Part shown: positions 1 through 9,153 of the stretch, one piece after another
Position numbering within the stretch: the stretch's first letter is position 1
Layout: every line of letters starts with the position of its first letter
NCBI RefSeq assembly: GCF_018607995.1
Contig: NZ_JABBAL010000030.1
Location: 186,001 to 250,000, forward strand
Direction of reading: 5' to 3'
Length of the DNA: 64,000 bases
From: Planktotalea sp.
GTDB lineage: Bacteria; Pseudomonadota; Alphaproteobacteria; Rhodobacterales; Rhodobacteraceae
The notes under the pieces: model-generated
Databases searched by the model: none
What the model was told of the DNA's origin: nothing
What the model saw: the letters and a program-made list of their open reading frames with translations, nothing else
Position numbers and translations under genes: made by a program

Positions 1-1
1 C

Positions 2-604
2 TACTCTGCTTCGCCTTCAAAAGCGCGCAATGGCCGTCTTGATTGGTTGCCGATCACGCAATTACCAGCGCCGCTACGTCCGCTGCTCTTGGGGCTTGCA
101 CCTGGCGAAGTTACGGACCCGATCCCCCTGCAAAACGCGATTGCCTTGTTTCAATTGCGCGACATTGAAGAATCCGACGTACCTGAACCGAAATACGCAG
201 CAATTGAATACATGGCCTACTACATTGCAGGGGGACGCACGGACGCGACGCTCGCGGCCGCTCGCAAAGTGCAAAGTCGCGTAGATCGCTGTGATGATCT
301 TTACGGCGTTGCAAAAAGCCAAGACCCCAGTGTTCTGGATCGTAGCTCCAGAAAGCCAAACGAAATCCCAACAGATATCGCTCTGGAACTTGCCAAAATG
401 GACCCCGGTGAGACCTCTACAGCGCTGACACGCGCAGCCGGGCAAACTTTGGTGGTTTTGATGTTGTGCGGACGCACCCCCGAACTTGAGCAAGAGGTAG
501 ATCGCGCCGAGATTTCCATGGGTCTGAAAAACCAGCGGCTCGCTTCGTTTTCCAAAGGTTATCTCGAAGAACTGCGCGCTGATGCCCGCATCGTTGAGAA
601 GTAA
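2..604 (+). CDS. surA: SurA-like periplasmic peptidyl-prolyl isomerase, 5' truncated
   Basis: This is the C-terminal part of a SurA/parvulin-type outer-membrane protein chaperone. The frame is open from base 2, so the gene starts before the window. The first visible residues (GRLDWLPITQLPAPLR, then LLLGLAPGEVTDPI) match the end of a parvulin domain, where a Gly-x-Leu-x-W motif precedes the 'G.vs.pi' strand. A second, weaker parvulin-like stretch follows (ALELAKMDPGETSTAL, then GQTLVVLMLCGR). It ends three bases before pdxA, and rsmA follows. The surA-pdxA-rsmA order is a classic proteobacterial operon, usually preceded by lptD outside this window. The assignment rests on both the motif and the context. 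Signal peptide and N-terminal chaperone domain are not visible. Confidence 0.8.
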   Translation, partial: YSASPSKARNGRLDWLPITQLPAPLRPLLLGLAPGEVTDPIPLQNAIALFQLRDIEESDVPEPKYAAIEYMAYYIAGGRTDATLAAARKVQSRVDRCDDLYGVAKSQDPSVLDRSSRKPNEIPTDIALELAKMDPGETSTALTRAAGQTLVVLMLCGRTPELEQEVDRAEISMGLKNQRLASFSKGYLEELRADARIVEK

Positions 605-606
605 TC

Positions 607-1569
607 ATGCCCTTGCCAATCGCGCTCAGCTGCGGTGAACCAGCGGGCATCGGTCCCGAAATTGCTGTGAAAGCGTGGAACGCATTGCGCGCTGAATTGC
701 CGTTCTTCTGGATCGGCGACCCAAGGCACCTACCAAATGGAACGCCGTTTCAAGAGATAGAGATGCCCGCACAAACCCAAGCGGTCTGCGCGCAGGCCCT
801 GCCTATCTTGAGGCAACCCTTCGCACAGAAAAACACCTTGGGACAGGCAAACAGCGCCAACGCCCAAGGCGTGATCGATGCGATTGAAACTGGCGTGCGC
901 CTCGTTCAAACTGGGCATGCGGTCGCGCTCTGCACCGCTCCTATCCACAAACAAGCCCTGCAAGATGGTGCAAACTTTGCTTATCCCGGCCACACAGAAT
1001 TTCTGGCCGCATTGGATGGTAAAAGCGATGTGGTTATGATGCTGGCCTCGGAGCAATTACGCGTTGTTCCCGCAACGATCCACATTCCTTTGAAAGATGT
1101 GCCACACGCTTTGACACCCGCTGGACTAGAAAGCGTCATCACGATAACTAATGATGCTTTACGCGCACAATTTGGAATCAAAGATCCGGTCATTGCCGTC
1201 TCTGGATTGAACCCGCACGCAGGTGAAGGCGGCAAAATGGGCTTTGAGGACGCAGACATCATTGCCCCCGTAATGCAACGTCTTCGCGGGCAAGGATATA
1301 AGCTCTCCGGTCCATTACCCGCCGATACAATGTTCCACGCAGCCGCGCGCTCGCAATATGATGCGGCGATCTGCATGTATCACGACCAAGCGCTGATCCC
1401 GATCAAAACCCTGGATTTCGACAAGGGTGTCAATGTCACACTTGGTCTAAGTTTCATCAGAACCTCGCCAGATCACGGAACCGCCTTTGACATTGCAGGC
1501 AAAGACATCGCCAACCCGACCAGCCTGATCGAAGCGCTGCGCATGGCCGCAAGGATGAGCACCACATGA
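607..1569 (+). CDS. pdxA: 4-hydroxythreonine-4-phosphate dehydrogenase
   Basis: PdxA oxidises 4-hydroxy-L-threonine phosphate with NAD in the DXP-dependent branch of pyridoxal 5'-phosphate synthesis. It is cytoplasmic and metal dependent. The protein is 320 residues, close to the usual 325-330. It opens with the family signature [13 protein letters not shown] and carries the conserved HTEFLA segment plus the metal-binding histidine motifs [19 protein letters not shown] and [11 protein letters not shown]. The ATG lies 3 bases after the SurA-like gene, and the stop overlaps the rsmA start by 4 bases (ATGA), so all three are translationally coupled. No oddity is seen. Confidence 0.96.
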   Translation: MPLPIALSCGEPAGIGPEIAVKAWNALRAELPFFWIGDPRHLPNGTPFQEIEMPAQTQAVCAQALPILRQPFAQKNTLGQANSANAQGVIDAIETGVRLVQTGHAVALCTAPIHKQALQDGANFAYPGHTEFLAALDGKSDVVMMLASEQLRVVPATIHIPLKDVPHALTPAGLESVITITNDALRAQFGIKDPVIAVSGLNPHAGEGGKMGFEDADIIAPVMQRLRGQGYKLSGPLPADTMFHAAARSQYDAAICMYHDQALIPIKTLDFDKGVNVTLGLSFIRTSPDHGTAFDIAGKDIANPTSLIEALRMAARMSTT

Positions 1570-2408
1570 GCACGATTGATCGACTTCCCCCGCTGCGTGA
1601 CGTGATTGAACGCCATGAGCTGAGCGCGCGCAAATCGCTTGGGCAGAACTTCCTACTAGATTTGAACCTAACAGCAAAAATTGCCCGCCAAGCGGGCGAT
1701 CTGAGCCAATGTGATGTTTTAGAGATCGGCCCAGGGCCGGGTGGTCTGACGCGCGGGTTACTCTCAGAAGGCGCACGCAAAGTGCTCGCCATTGAAAAGG
1801 ATGCGCGCTGTTTGCCAGCCTTGGATGAAATTGCGCAGGCCTATCCAAATCGATTGCAAGTAATTGAGGGCGATGCGCTTGGGATTGATCCGCTGGTCCA
1901 TCTCACGCCGCCCATCAGGGTCACATCAAACCTGCCATATAACGTTGGCACAGAACTATTGATCCGCTGGCTTACCCCCAAACAATGGCCGCCTTACTGG
2001 CAAAGCTTGACGTTGATGTTTCAACGCGAAGTGGCGCAGCGTATTGTGGCGGAACCAGGCAGCAAAGCCTATGGACGCCTTGCCCTGTTGGCGCAGTGGC
2101 GGTGTGACGCACGCGTTGTGATTAACCTGCCACCAGAAGCGTTCAGTCCGCCCCCAAAAGTATCCAGCGCTGTTGTGCATTTGACCGCCTTATCAGAACC
2201 GCGCTTTCCAGCTAATTTCAAAACCCTCGAAAGATTGGTCGCTACAGCATTCAATCAACGCCGAAAAATGCTACGCTCTTCGCTCAAGTCCATCTCGCCG
2301 GATATTGAAGATCGCTTGCGCGCAGCCGGTCTCAAACCAACAGAGCGCGCTGAACAAATTCCCCTCGAAGGCTTCTGCGCCCTCGCCCGCGAAGTCGCAA
2401 AACCTTAA
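1566..2408 (+). CDS. rsmA: 16S rRNA (adenine1518/1519-N6)-dimethyltransferase
   Basis: RsmA (KsgA) dimethylates two adjacent adenines in helix 45 of 16S rRNA late in 30S assembly. The 280-residue protein has the N-terminal [10 protein letters not shown] signature, the SAM-binding loop [16 protein letters not shown] (about residues 50-65) and the catalytic NLPY motif. A C-terminal helical domain with [13 protein letters not shown] also fits the family. It starts inside the pdxA stop (4-bp overlap) and is the last gene of the operon. A copy of the dispersed intergenic repeat follows directly. Length and motifs are those of an intact enzyme. Confidence 0.97.
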   Translation: MSTIDRLPPLRDVIERHELSARKSLGQNFLLDLNLTAKIARQAGDLSQCDVLEIGPGPGGLTRGLLSEGARKVLAIEKDARCLPALDEIAQAYPNRLQVIEGDALGIDPLVHLTPPIRVTSNLPYNVGTELLIRWLTPKQWPPYWQSLTLMFQREVAQRIVAEPGSKAYGRLALLAQWRCDARVVINLPPEAFSPPPKVSSAVVHLTALSEPRFPANFKTLERLVATAFNQRRKMLRSSLKSISPDIEDRLRAAGLKPTERAEQIPLEGFCALAREVAKP

Positions 2409-2412
2409 GATC

Positions 2413-2458
2413 TCCTTTGGTCTTTAAATACCTTGGGGGTTTGGGGGCAAAGTCCCCA
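2413..2458 (-). repeat. Dispersed intergenic repeat, copy A
   Basis: Read on the minus strand this is GGGGACTTTGCCCCC, a short spacer, then CCCCCAAGGTATTTA. It matches the family seen at five other places in the window. It sits between the convergent genes rsmA and the DUF4167 gene, immediately after the rsmA stop. The G/C arms can pair. The remainder of this gap (2459-2527) shows no further feature that I can name. Confidence 0.6.
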
Positions 2459-2527
2459 TGTAATCGTGGGGTTTGGGAGCAGAACAGCCAAGCAGCTCGA
2501 TCGCGAAGCGATTGGAAATCCGAAAAT

Positions 2528-3112
2528 TTACTCGGCTGCGTCAGGCGATGCGACGACAGGCATATTAATAGTCGCGTCACCGTCAACGGGCTTGCGCGGT
2601 CCGCGCGGTTTGCGCGGCGTGCGCTGGCGGCGTGGCTTACTCTCTGGCGTTTCCACCAGACCACTATTCGCAGCTGGTGCGCTCTCAATCACATCAGGTT
2701 GCGCGCCTTCTCCAGACACCGCCTCTGCGACCACCGGCTGCTCTTTCGCTTGAGCCGCTTCGCGCTCTGCACGTTCTGCGTCACGTTCGGCGCGTTCACG
2801 ATCCCGCTCAGCTTGACGCTCACGGTTCTCGCGCTCTTGCTGATCACGGCGCTCGTCGATCTCTCTTTGCGCTGCACTTAGCATGCGCAAATAATGCTCT
2901 GCGTGCTGGGAAAAGTTCTCCGTTGCGACGCGATCACCAGAAAGCTGAGAATCCCGCGCGAGCTGCTGATATTTATCAATAATTTGCTGCGGCGTGCCGC
3001 GTACTTTGCCTTCGGGTCCTGAACTGTCGAACACACGATTAGGGATATTGCCGCCATTTTGCTGCGGACGATTGCGGTTATTCTTCCGCGAACGTGGTTT
3101 TGATGATCTCAT
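2528..3112 (-). CDS. DUF4167 domain protein
   Basis: This 194-residue alphaproteobacterial protein has an N-terminal basic tract (MRSSKPRSRKNNRNRPQQN) followed by the DUF4167 core: VFDSSGPEGKVRGTPQQIIDKY, then ARDSQLSGDRVATENFSQHAEHY, about residues 27-75. After that comes a long charged Glu/Arg/Gln helix (about 85-125) and a basic tail rich in PRKPRGPRK. Its molecular function is not established. The basic, disordered ends suggest nucleic-acid or ribosome binding, which is inference. It lies downstream of prfA-prmC on the same strand, a neighbourhood conserved in the family. The start ATG is the only plausible one. Confidence 0.85.
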   Translation of the reverse strand: MRSSKPRSRKNNRNRPQQNGGNIPNRVFDSSGPEGKVRGTPQQIIDKYQQLARDSQLSGDRVATENFSQHAEHYLRMLSAAQREIDERRDQQERENRERQAERDRERAERDAERAEREAAQAKEQPVVAEAVSGEGAQPDVIESAPAANSGLVETPESKPRRQRTPRKPRGPRKPVDGDATINMPVVASPDAAE

Positions 3113-3187
3113 CTAGCTTAAATCCAGCTTCTCAATGTCACTGTGATCTAGGAGAAGCGCAAGGTTGAGGCGCAAACATCAAGATCA

Positions 3188-3329
3188 CTATTTGTGGCTT
3201 GGTGCCAAGGGGAACAAGCAAACGTGTTCTCCCATGTAGCAACCTTCATAAAGCACTTCGCGCGCGTTGCTGCAACCGATTCCGTACCACTTGAACAAAA
3301 CCGCGGTAAATATACACTCAGAGTGGCTG
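3188..3329 (-). other. Possible remnant of a small Cys-rich reading frame
   Basis: Downstream of the prmC stop, one minus-strand frame reads FTAVLFKWYGIGCSNAREV and then LYEGCYMGEHVCLFPLAPSHK before a TAG. Its residue composition (aromatic, Cys, well-mixed) looks more like real protein than chance. No start codon or ribosome binding site is available in the gap. Extended upstream, the frame runs into prmC coding sequence out of frame. It may be the 3' remnant of a lost gene, or chance. I do not recognise a family. Confidence 0.2.
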
Positions 3330-4166
3330 TTAAACAGCCCAAACGCCGCTAACCACCCGGTCTCTCCCTGCCATATCGGGCAAACACGTAATTTGTGTAA
3401 ATCCTGCCGCATCAAACAAGTCTTGCACAGCACGCCTTTGGTTGTGTCCAATCTCCACCATCAGATGCCCACCCATTTCCAGATAATCACCTGCTTGTGC
3501 CACGATCACGCGATAACAACTCAACCCGTCGGCTTCATCAGTAAGCGCCACGCGTGGATCAAAGCCGCGGACCTCGAAATCCAACGCATCCCATTCCTCA
3601 AGCGCGATATAGGGCGGATTAGATATGATCAGATCAAAGCGACCTTCGACTGCTCCAAACCAATCCGAACGCAGCAAGCGCACACCATCTGCAACGCCAA
3701 AATTTTTCATGTTGAGCCTTGCCACGTCCAGAGCTTTATCTGAAATATCCGTGCACATAACATCCCCACGCGGCCATTCCGCGGCCAGCGTAAGGCCAAT
3801 CGCACCACTACCTGTGCCAAGATCAAGAATTTTATCCTGCGGTCCTAATTTCAAACACGCAGCGATCAACGTTTCTGTGTCTCCACGCGGATCAAGCACA
3901 TTTAGATCTACATCAAACTCACGCCCCCAAAAGAGGCGCTTTTGAATGATCTTGGAAATCGGCATGTTCGACATGCGCTCGTCGATCAAAAGGTTGAAGT
4001 GTTCGCGCTGTTTTTCCGTCACTTCGTCGTGCATATGCAAAGTCATGCGTGATGCATCCACCTGCAAAACATGGGCCGCCAAAATACGCAGATCACGCAT
4101 CACATCTTCTGTTTTCACCCGAGAGAGCCGATGACGCACAACCAAAACCAGCTCTTGCCAGATCAC
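3330..4166 (-). CDS. prmC: Peptide chain release factor N5-glutamine methyltransferase
   Basis: PrmC methylates the glutamine of the GGQ motif in release factors RF1 and RF2, raising termination efficiency. The 278-residue protein has an N-terminal helical substrate-binding domain (about 1-95). A Rossmann SAM-binding domain follows, with [15 protein letters not shown] (about 115-128) and the catalytic NPPY motif (about 183-186). The start codon overlaps the stop of prfA by 4 bases, so enzyme and substrate are translationally coupled, as is common. No lesion is seen. Confidence 0.95.
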   Translation of the reverse strand: MIWQELVLVVRHRLSRVKTEDVMRDLRILAAHVLQVDASRMTLHMHDEVTEKQREHFNLLIDERMSNMPISKIIQKRLFWGREFDVDLNVLDPRGDTETLIAACLKLGPQDKILDLGTGSGAIGLTLAAEWPRGDVMCTDISDKALDVARLNMKNFGVADGVRLLRSDWFGAVEGRFDLIISNPPYIALEEWDALDFEVRGFDPRVALTDEADGLSCYRVIVAQAGDYLEMGGHLMVEIGHNQRRAVQDLFDAAGFTQITCLPDMAGRDRVVSGVWAV

Positions 4167-5218
4167 CCGTTCATTTCCGCCAATTTCGTCGCCTGATCAT
4201 CCGCGGTGAGCGCGTCGATAATCTCGTCCAGATCGCCCTCCATCACCTGATCCAGCTTATAAAGCGTCAGGTTAATGCGATGATCACTCATCCGCCCTTG
4301 CGGGAAATTATAGGTGCGAATGCGTTCAGAACGATCCCCAGAGCCAACTTGTGATTTACGGTCCGCAGAGCGTTCATCATCAATCCTTTGCCGCTCCGCA
4401 TCATACAGCCGCGTGCGCAGCACCTGCATCGCGATCTCCCGGTTGCGGTGCTGTGATTTTTCCGCGCTGACCACGATAATACCTGTTGGAATATGTGTGA
4501 TACGGACGGCTGAATCTGTAGTGTTAACGTGCTGCCCGCCTGCCCCGGATGCGCGCATCGTATCAATGCGAATATCACTCGCAGCAATCAACAGATCAAC
4601 TTCTTGAGCTTCGGGCAAAACGGCAACTGTCGCGGCAGAGGTATGAATTCGCCCACCGCTTTCGGTCGTTGGCACACGCTGTACACGGTGAACACCGCTT
4701 TCATACTTGAGCCGCGCAAAGACGTTTTCACCTTTGATGTGGCCAGTAACCTCTTTAATGCCACCAAGCTCTGTTAGTTGTTCCTCAATAATCTCGAATT
4801 TCCAACCCCTTGCTTCCGAATACCGCTGATACATGCGCAGTAAGTCCGCCGCGAAAAGCGCAGCTTCATCGCCCCCGGTACCCGGTCGGATTTCAATCAT
4901 CGCAGGGCGCGCATCGGCCTCATCCTTGGGCAACAGCGCGAGCTGCAAGTCCGCCTCTGCTTCAGGCAATGCCGCTTTCAACGTGGGCAATTCCTCTTCG
5001 GCCAATTCCTTGATGTAAGGATCATCCAGCATCGCCTCTGCATCTGCGATATCGGACAAAAGCTGACGATAGGCCGCAACCTGCTCGACCACAGGCTTCA
5101 TATCTGAATACTCGCGCGCAAGATCAGCAATTTCGCCCGGATCGGCCCCGCCCGCCATTCTCGCCTCAAGAAACTCGAAACGTTGGATAATTTGCATGAG
5201 GCGGTCCATAGGAACCAT
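4163..5218 (-). CDS. prfA: Peptide chain release factor 1
   Basis: RF1 recognises UAA and UAG in the ribosomal A site and triggers peptide release. The 351-residue protein carries the codon-reading PxT tripeptide (PTT, about 183-185, in [14 protein letters not shown]) and the catalytic GGQ (about 227-229, in GAGGQHVN). A coiled-coil N-terminal domain completes the usual layout. The chosen ATG gives [10 protein letters not shown]; the internal Met at codon 4 would also be acceptable. It leads the prfA-prmC-DUF4167 unit. Presence of the RF1 tripeptide distinguishes it from RF2. Confidence 0.96.
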   Translation of the reverse strand: MVPMDRLMQIIQRFEFLEARMAGGADPGEIADLAREYSDMKPVVEQVAAYRQLLSDIADAEAMLDDPYIKELAEEELPTLKAALPEAEADLQLALLPKDEADARPAMIEIRPGTGGDEAALFAADLLRMYQRYSEARGWKFEIIEEQLTELGGIKEVTGHIKGENVFARLKYESGVHRVQRVPTTESGGRIHTSAATVAVLPEAQEVDLLIAASDIRIDTMRASGAGGQHVNTTDSAVRITHIPTGIIVVSAEKSQHRNREIAMQVLRTRLYDAERQRIDDERSADRKSQVGSGDRSERIRTYNFPQGRMSDHRINLTLYKLDQVMEGDLDEIIDALTADDQATKLAEMNG

Positions 5219-5282
5219 ATTGAAAACTCCTGAAAACGCGCGAAACTTGGCGCATAAGCCTGCTTATGATATACTTAGGGTC

Positions 5283-5567
5283 ATGAGAAAAGTCCTGACG
5301 TTCCTGTTGTGAGCGGCACCCATTTTTGCCAGCGCGGATGTCACCAGCCCCAGCGCTAAAACGGTGGACGGCTATTGCACAGACAAAAGCGGCTCTCGAA
5401 TGGAACTCGGGTAAATGACCTGCTTGCAAGTTGACGGACGCATGTTCATGGCGCAATGCCAGGTGAGCCTCAATGTCCCAATGTGGCGCGAAGTTGCGCC
5501 CGGGTGCCTGTCCTCAGAGTTGCAACAACCACCCCTCAACACGCCGCTTGTTGACGCCCAGATCTGA
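5283..5567 (+). pseudogene. Small exported Cys-containing protein, broken by two in-frame stops
   Basis: One plus-strand frame of 95 codons reads as a small secreted protein. It has the start of a signal peptide (MRKVLTFLL), a TGA at 5310-5312, then AAPIFASADVTSP. After an in-frame TAA at 5412-5414 comes a Cys-rich domain (MTCLQVDGRMFMAQCQVSL, then NVPMWREVAPGCLSS). Ignoring the two stops, signal peptide and mature domain are continuous and coding-like. Each stop is one substitution from a sense codon. The 3' end overlaps the convergent DUF1499 gene. I do not recognise the family, but the pattern is that of a recently inactivated lipoprotein or periplasmic protein gene. Confidence 0.6.
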
Positions 5568-5894
5568 TTGACCAAAGCGCGAGCGGCTGTAAATACGCAG
5601 TTTTTCATTAAATTTTTGTACCGTTATGTAGTCGGGAAATCCCATGATCCGCGACCGACTTATATAAGTTATGTGTCCACTATCGACACTGCCCGAGAGC
5701 ACTTTGGCCCCGATCTTGCGGATCACAGCGTCTATGGCGATCAGATCCACATCGACAATGCGCACAGCGCCGCCCGTGAAATCTTTATCCACATCTGCGT
5801 TCACATCCGTGTGCCAGCGTTTCGGATCGCTTGGCGCAAGCTGAATATAGCCAACCCCGAAGATCACGAGCGCTATGATGACCCAAATCCACAT
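5514..5894 (-). CDS. DUF1499 domain membrane-anchored protein
   Basis: This 126-residue protein has one N-terminal transmembrane segment (MWIWVIIALVIFGVGYIQLA) followed by a DUF1499 domain: DFTGGAVRIVD, then RSRIMGFPDYITVQ, then LRIYSRSRFGQSDLGVNKRRV. The family is widespread in Proteobacteria and its function is unknown. The start at MWIW is preferred because GGGGGAAGG lies just upstream. A second ATG five codons earlier is possible. Its 3' end overlaps the convergent pseudogene at 5283-5567 by about 50 bases, which fits that gene no longer being under selection. Confidence 0.85.
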   Translation of the reverse strand: MWIWVIIALVIFGVGYIQLAPSDPKRWHTDVNADVDKDFTGGAVRIVDVDLIAIDAVIRKIGAKVLSGSVDSGHITYISRSRIMGFPDYITVQKFNEKLRIYSRSRFGQSDLGVNKRRVEGWLLQL

Positions 5895-6037
5895 GCCTTC
5901 CCCCTTCATCTTGCCCTTAAACTCATTGCGCGCATTAGCCTAGCGACACGCCACATTTAGCGGCACATATCCCTCTTCATTTGGCCTTACGCACCCCAAC
6001 CTGTGTTAGTTCACAGTCCCGTCAAGCGGCTGGTTAA

Positions 6038-7009
6038 TCATGTACCTTTGCCCAAGTGGTTCCAACCCCACAGCGACATCAATTCAACTGCAACATGCGC
6101 TCCCGCAATAGCTGTCGCTCCCGTGGTGTCAAAGGGCGGCGAAACTTCGACAATATCGCCACCTACCATGTTGATCCCTGCGAGGTCACGTAATATCGCG
6201 GCGGCTTGCCATGACGCCAAGCCCCCCCAAACAGGCGTCCCAGTGCCCGGTGCAAAGGCCGGATCAAGGCAATCAATATCAAAGGTCAAATATGTTTCAT
6301 GCGTTCCGACAATCTCTTTCACACGCTTGGCGACCGCAGCTGCACCATGTTCATGCACCCAGCGCGCATCAATGATATTCATCCCCAACGTATTAGGATT
6401 ATCCGTGCGAATTCCGATAGATACCGAGCGTTTTGGATCGATTAACCCCAACTTAATCGCCTTGTAAAACATGGTGCCATGATCAATGCGCTCCATGTTG
6501 TCGTCTTCCCACGTATCCGTGTGGGCATCGAATTGGATCAGGCTGAGAGGGCCATATTTCTCGGCGTAGGCCGTGAGAATTGGAAAGCTGATATAATGAT
6601 CGCCACCAAGACAAATGCTGGCAACTTCGGCCTCAAGAATTCCTTTTATATGGGCGGTCAAGGCATCAGGAAAGGCACTGACCATCGCGTAATCAAAAGA
6701 GAGATCGCCATAGTCTACCACATTAAGCTCAGACAGCGGATCGTAGTTCCAACCATAGGGCGCATCGGGGGATTGCAAGCTCGAGGCTTCGCGGATCGCG
6801 CGCGGGCCAAGGCGGGTGCCTGTGCGATTGGTCGTAGCCTGGTCAAAGGGAACGCCCGTTATAGCGAGATCAACGCCGCCAAGATCTTTAGTGTAGCGAC
6901 GTCGTAAAAAAGAGGTCGCACCGCCGAATGTGTTCTCGTTACTTAATCCACGCAAAATATCGCGCGTAAATGCATGATCTACCTGCGTTTTTGCATCTTC
7001 CAAACCCAA
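6038..7009 (-). CDS. speB: Agmatinase / ureohydrolase family
   Basis: Members of the arginase/agmatinase fold hydrolyse guanidino compounds to urea plus an amine using a binuclear Mn centre. All metal motifs are present in this 323-residue protein: GGDHYISFP, QFDAHTDTW and TFDIDCLDPAFAPGTGTP, followed by GGDIVEVSPPFD. The sequence after the first Asp motif (HTDTWEDD) is agmatinase-like. Related members act on guanidinobutyrate or guanidine, so the substrate is not certain. It starts 3 bases after the M20 amidohydrolase gene and is surely cotranscribed, suggesting catabolism of an arginine- or polyamine-derived compound. Confidence 0.85.
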   Translation of the reverse strand: MGLEDAKTQVDHAFTRDILRGLSNENTFGGATSFLRRRYTKDLGGVDLAITGVPFDQATTNRTGTRLGPRAIREASSLQSPDAPYGWNYDPLSELNVVDYGDLSFDYAMVSAFPDALTAHIKGILEAEVASICLGGDHYISFPILTAYAEKYGPLSLIQFDAHTDTWEDDNMERIDHGTMFYKAIKLGLIDPKRSVSIGIRTDNPNTLGMNIIDARWVHEHGAAAVAKRVKEIVGTHETYLTFDIDCLDPAFAPGTGTPVWGGLASWQAAAILRDLAGINMVGGDIVEVSPPFDTTGATAIAGAHVAVELMSLWGWNHLGKGT

Positions 7010-7012
7010 TTC

Positions 7013-8182
7013 TCAAACCTCCGAAAGAGGTTGTGAGCGTTCAACAAGACGCGCAAAGAACGATGCACCAACCGGAGCAACCTCATCATTGAAATTGTAT
7101 TCAGGGTGATGAAGTCCCGCGCTTTCCCCCTGACCTAGGAATAGATAAGCACCGGGCCGTTCCTGCAACATGTAGGCGAAGTCCTCTGCACCCATTTCAC
7201 GGCCTGCATCTGCAATGACATTGTTTTCTCCCGCAATTTCGCGCGCAACTTCAGTGGCGTGCGCCGCTTCTGTCTTGTGGTTGATGGTTGCTGGATATCC
7301 TCGCTCAAACTGTAGCTCTGCCGTCACACCGTAAGAGGCCGCTTGTCCCGCCACAATCTCATGCAGGCGACGTTCCACCATGTCCTGCACTTTGGGATCG
7401 AATGTTCGCACAGTGCCGTTCATATAGGCCGTGTCTGGGATCACATTGTCGACCGTGCCCGTGTGGATTTGCGTGACACTCACCACCAGATCATCAAGCG
7501 CATAATGATTGCGGCTGACAATTGTCTGGATCGCTTGCGCTATTCCGCAGGCTGCGATCACCGGATCGCAAGTTTCATGAGGCATTGCGCCATGACCACC
7601 TACCCCTTTGATATCAATGTGAAACGTATCAACCGCAGCCATGATCGCATTAGGTGTAGTGTAAAACCCGCCCGCGACAAAACCGGGCGCATTGTGAATG
7701 CCATAAACCGAACCGATGTCGAACTTGTCCATAATCCCTTCCTGCACCATGACTTCTGCGCCGCCACCATTCTCCTCAGCGGGCTGAAAAATCAACGCGA
7801 CGCGCCCTTTAAAATTACGCGTTTCTGCGAGGTATCGCGCAGCGCCAAGCAGCATCACCGTGTGCCCGTCATGCCCACAAGCATGCATTTTGCCCTTATG
7901 GGTTGAGGCGTAGTCCAAGTCCGTCGCCTCAATAATAGGAAGGCCATCAAAATCGGCGCGCAGGCCAATCGTCGGCCCACCGCCCTGACCGTTTATAATC
8001 GCCACGATCCCTGTCTGTGCAATACCTTCATGGATTTCATCGACGCCGATCTCACGCAGGCGTTCTGCAATAAACGCTGCCGTTTTCGGGCAATCAAATG
8101 CCAATTCTGGGATCGTGTGCAAATGACGTCGCCATTTTGTCATGTCAGCAGAAAATTCGGCGATGCGGTTTACGACCGGCAT
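7013..8182 (-). CDS. M20 family amidohydrolase (hippurate/IAA-amino acid hydrolase type)
   Basis: This 389-residue M20D metallopeptidase-like amidohydrolase hydrolyses N-acyl or N-carbamoyl amino-acid-type bonds. Visible motifs are the metal-binding HACGHDGHTVMLLGAA (about 98-113), the catalytic-base region FQPAEENGGGAEVMV, a dimerisation (lid) domain with GGHGAMPHE, and the C-terminal metal ligand in GLHHPEYNF. The exact substrate cannot be read from sequence. It precedes the agmatinase gene by 3 bases, so both probably serve one nitrogen-compound degradation route. Its start faces the mazG gene divergently. Confidence 0.88.
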   Translation of the reverse strand: MPVVNRIAEFSADMTKWRRHLHTIPELAFDCPKTAAFIAERLREIGVDEIHEGIAQTGIVAIINGQGGGPTIGLRADFDGLPIIEATDLDYASTHKGKMHACGHDGHTVMLLGAARYLAETRNFKGRVALIFQPAEENGGGAEVMVQEGIMDKFDIGSVYGIHNAPGFVAGGFYTTPNAIMAAVDTFHIDIKGVGGHGAMPHETCDPVIAACGIAQAIQTIVSRNHYALDDLVVSVTQIHTGTVDNVIPDTAYMNGTVRTFDPKVQDMVERRLHEIVAGQAASYGVTAELQFERGYPATINHKTEAAHATEVAREIAGENNVIADAGREMGAEDFAYMLQERPGAYLFLGQGESAGLHHPEYNFNDEVAPVGASFFARLVERSQPLSEV

Positions 8183-8244
8183 AGGTGGACTCCCTCAAGG
8201 CTATCGTTAGAGATGCTTCTGACAGAAAAGGACGGCGCAGCGCA

Positions 8245-9066
8245 ATGACAGATACGAATTTGATCAATAATCCCAAAGGTGGCATGCCTCGTCTGCTTGA
8301 GATCATGCGCGCTTTGCGAGATCCCGAAACAGGCTGCCCTTGGGATGTCGCGCAGGATTTTGCAAGCATTGCACCCTACACGATTGAGGAATCATATGAG
8401 GTAGCGGACGCAATCGAGCGCGCAGAGTGGGATGAGTTACGCGGCGAATTGGGTGATTTGCTGTTCCAGTCAGTGTTTCACGCGCAAATGGCGTCTGAAC
8501 GTGGCTTGTTTGATTTCGATGATGTGGCCAACACGATGTCTGACAAAATGGTCGCGCGCCATCCACACGTGTTCGGCGATCAAAGCAACGCGAAATCCGC
8601 AGAGCAGCAAACGAAGGACTGGGAAACCATCAAAGCCGCGGAACGTTTAGGCAGAGCCCAAAAAGGTACGCTAGATGGAGTGGCAGTTGGATTACCTGCA
8701 TTGTTGCGAGCGAAAAAGCTCCAAAAACGCGCCGCGCGGGTCGGGTTTGATTGGCCTTCTACAGATGAGGTGCTTGATAAGATCGTCGAAGAGGCGGGCG
8801 AGCTACTTGAGGCGCGCGAAGAGTTAAGCCAGGCAGAAGTCGAGGAAGAGTTCGGCGATCTTCTGTTTGTGATGGTGAACTTGGGTCGTCATCTTGGGAT
8901 CGAGTCCGAGACTGCCTTGCGCGCAGCCAACGCCAAATTCACGCGACGGTTTGAGAGTATCGAGCGCGCTTTAGCAGCCATCGGGAAAACGCCAGAACAG
9001 TCAAATCTAGCTGAGATGGATGCACTATGGGATGCGGCGAAAGCAGAAGAAAAGCGTAAATCTTAG
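8245..9066 (+). CDS. mazG: Nucleoside triphosphate pyrophosphohydrolase MazG
   Basis: MazG hydrolyses NTPs/dNTPs to NMP and pyrophosphate and is linked to nucleotide house-cleaning. The 273-residue protein has two MazG domains. The first contains GCPWDVAQDFASI and EESYEVADAI followed by ELGDLLFQSVFHA. The second contains FDWPSTDEVLDKIVEEAGEL and EEEFGDLLFVMVN, with the Mg-binding EExxE/ExxD pattern in both. The ATG at 8245 is preferred; an upstream in-frame GTG at 8185 would add 20 poorly conserved-looking residues and would almost abut the divergent amidohydrolase. No lesion is seen. Confidence 0.94.
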   Translation: MTDTNLINNPKGGMPRLLEIMRALRDPETGCPWDVAQDFASIAPYTIEESYEVADAIERAEWDELRGELGDLLFQSVFHAQMASERGLFDFDDVANTMSDKMVARHPHVFGDQSNAKSAEQQTKDWETIKAAERLGRAQKGTLDGVAVGLPALLRAKKLQKRAARVGFDWPSTDEVLDKIVEEAGELLEAREELSQAEVEEEFGDLLFVMVNLGRHLGIESETALRAANAKFTRRFESIERALAAIGKTPEQSNLAEMDALWDAAKAEEKRKS

Positions 9067-9153
9067 CGGCAAGAACATGCCACCTTAGCCTCGCCTGCTC
9101 TGGACAAGAGACGTACGGCAAATCAGTGTGCGCGCAAACATCGGGAGCAGATA

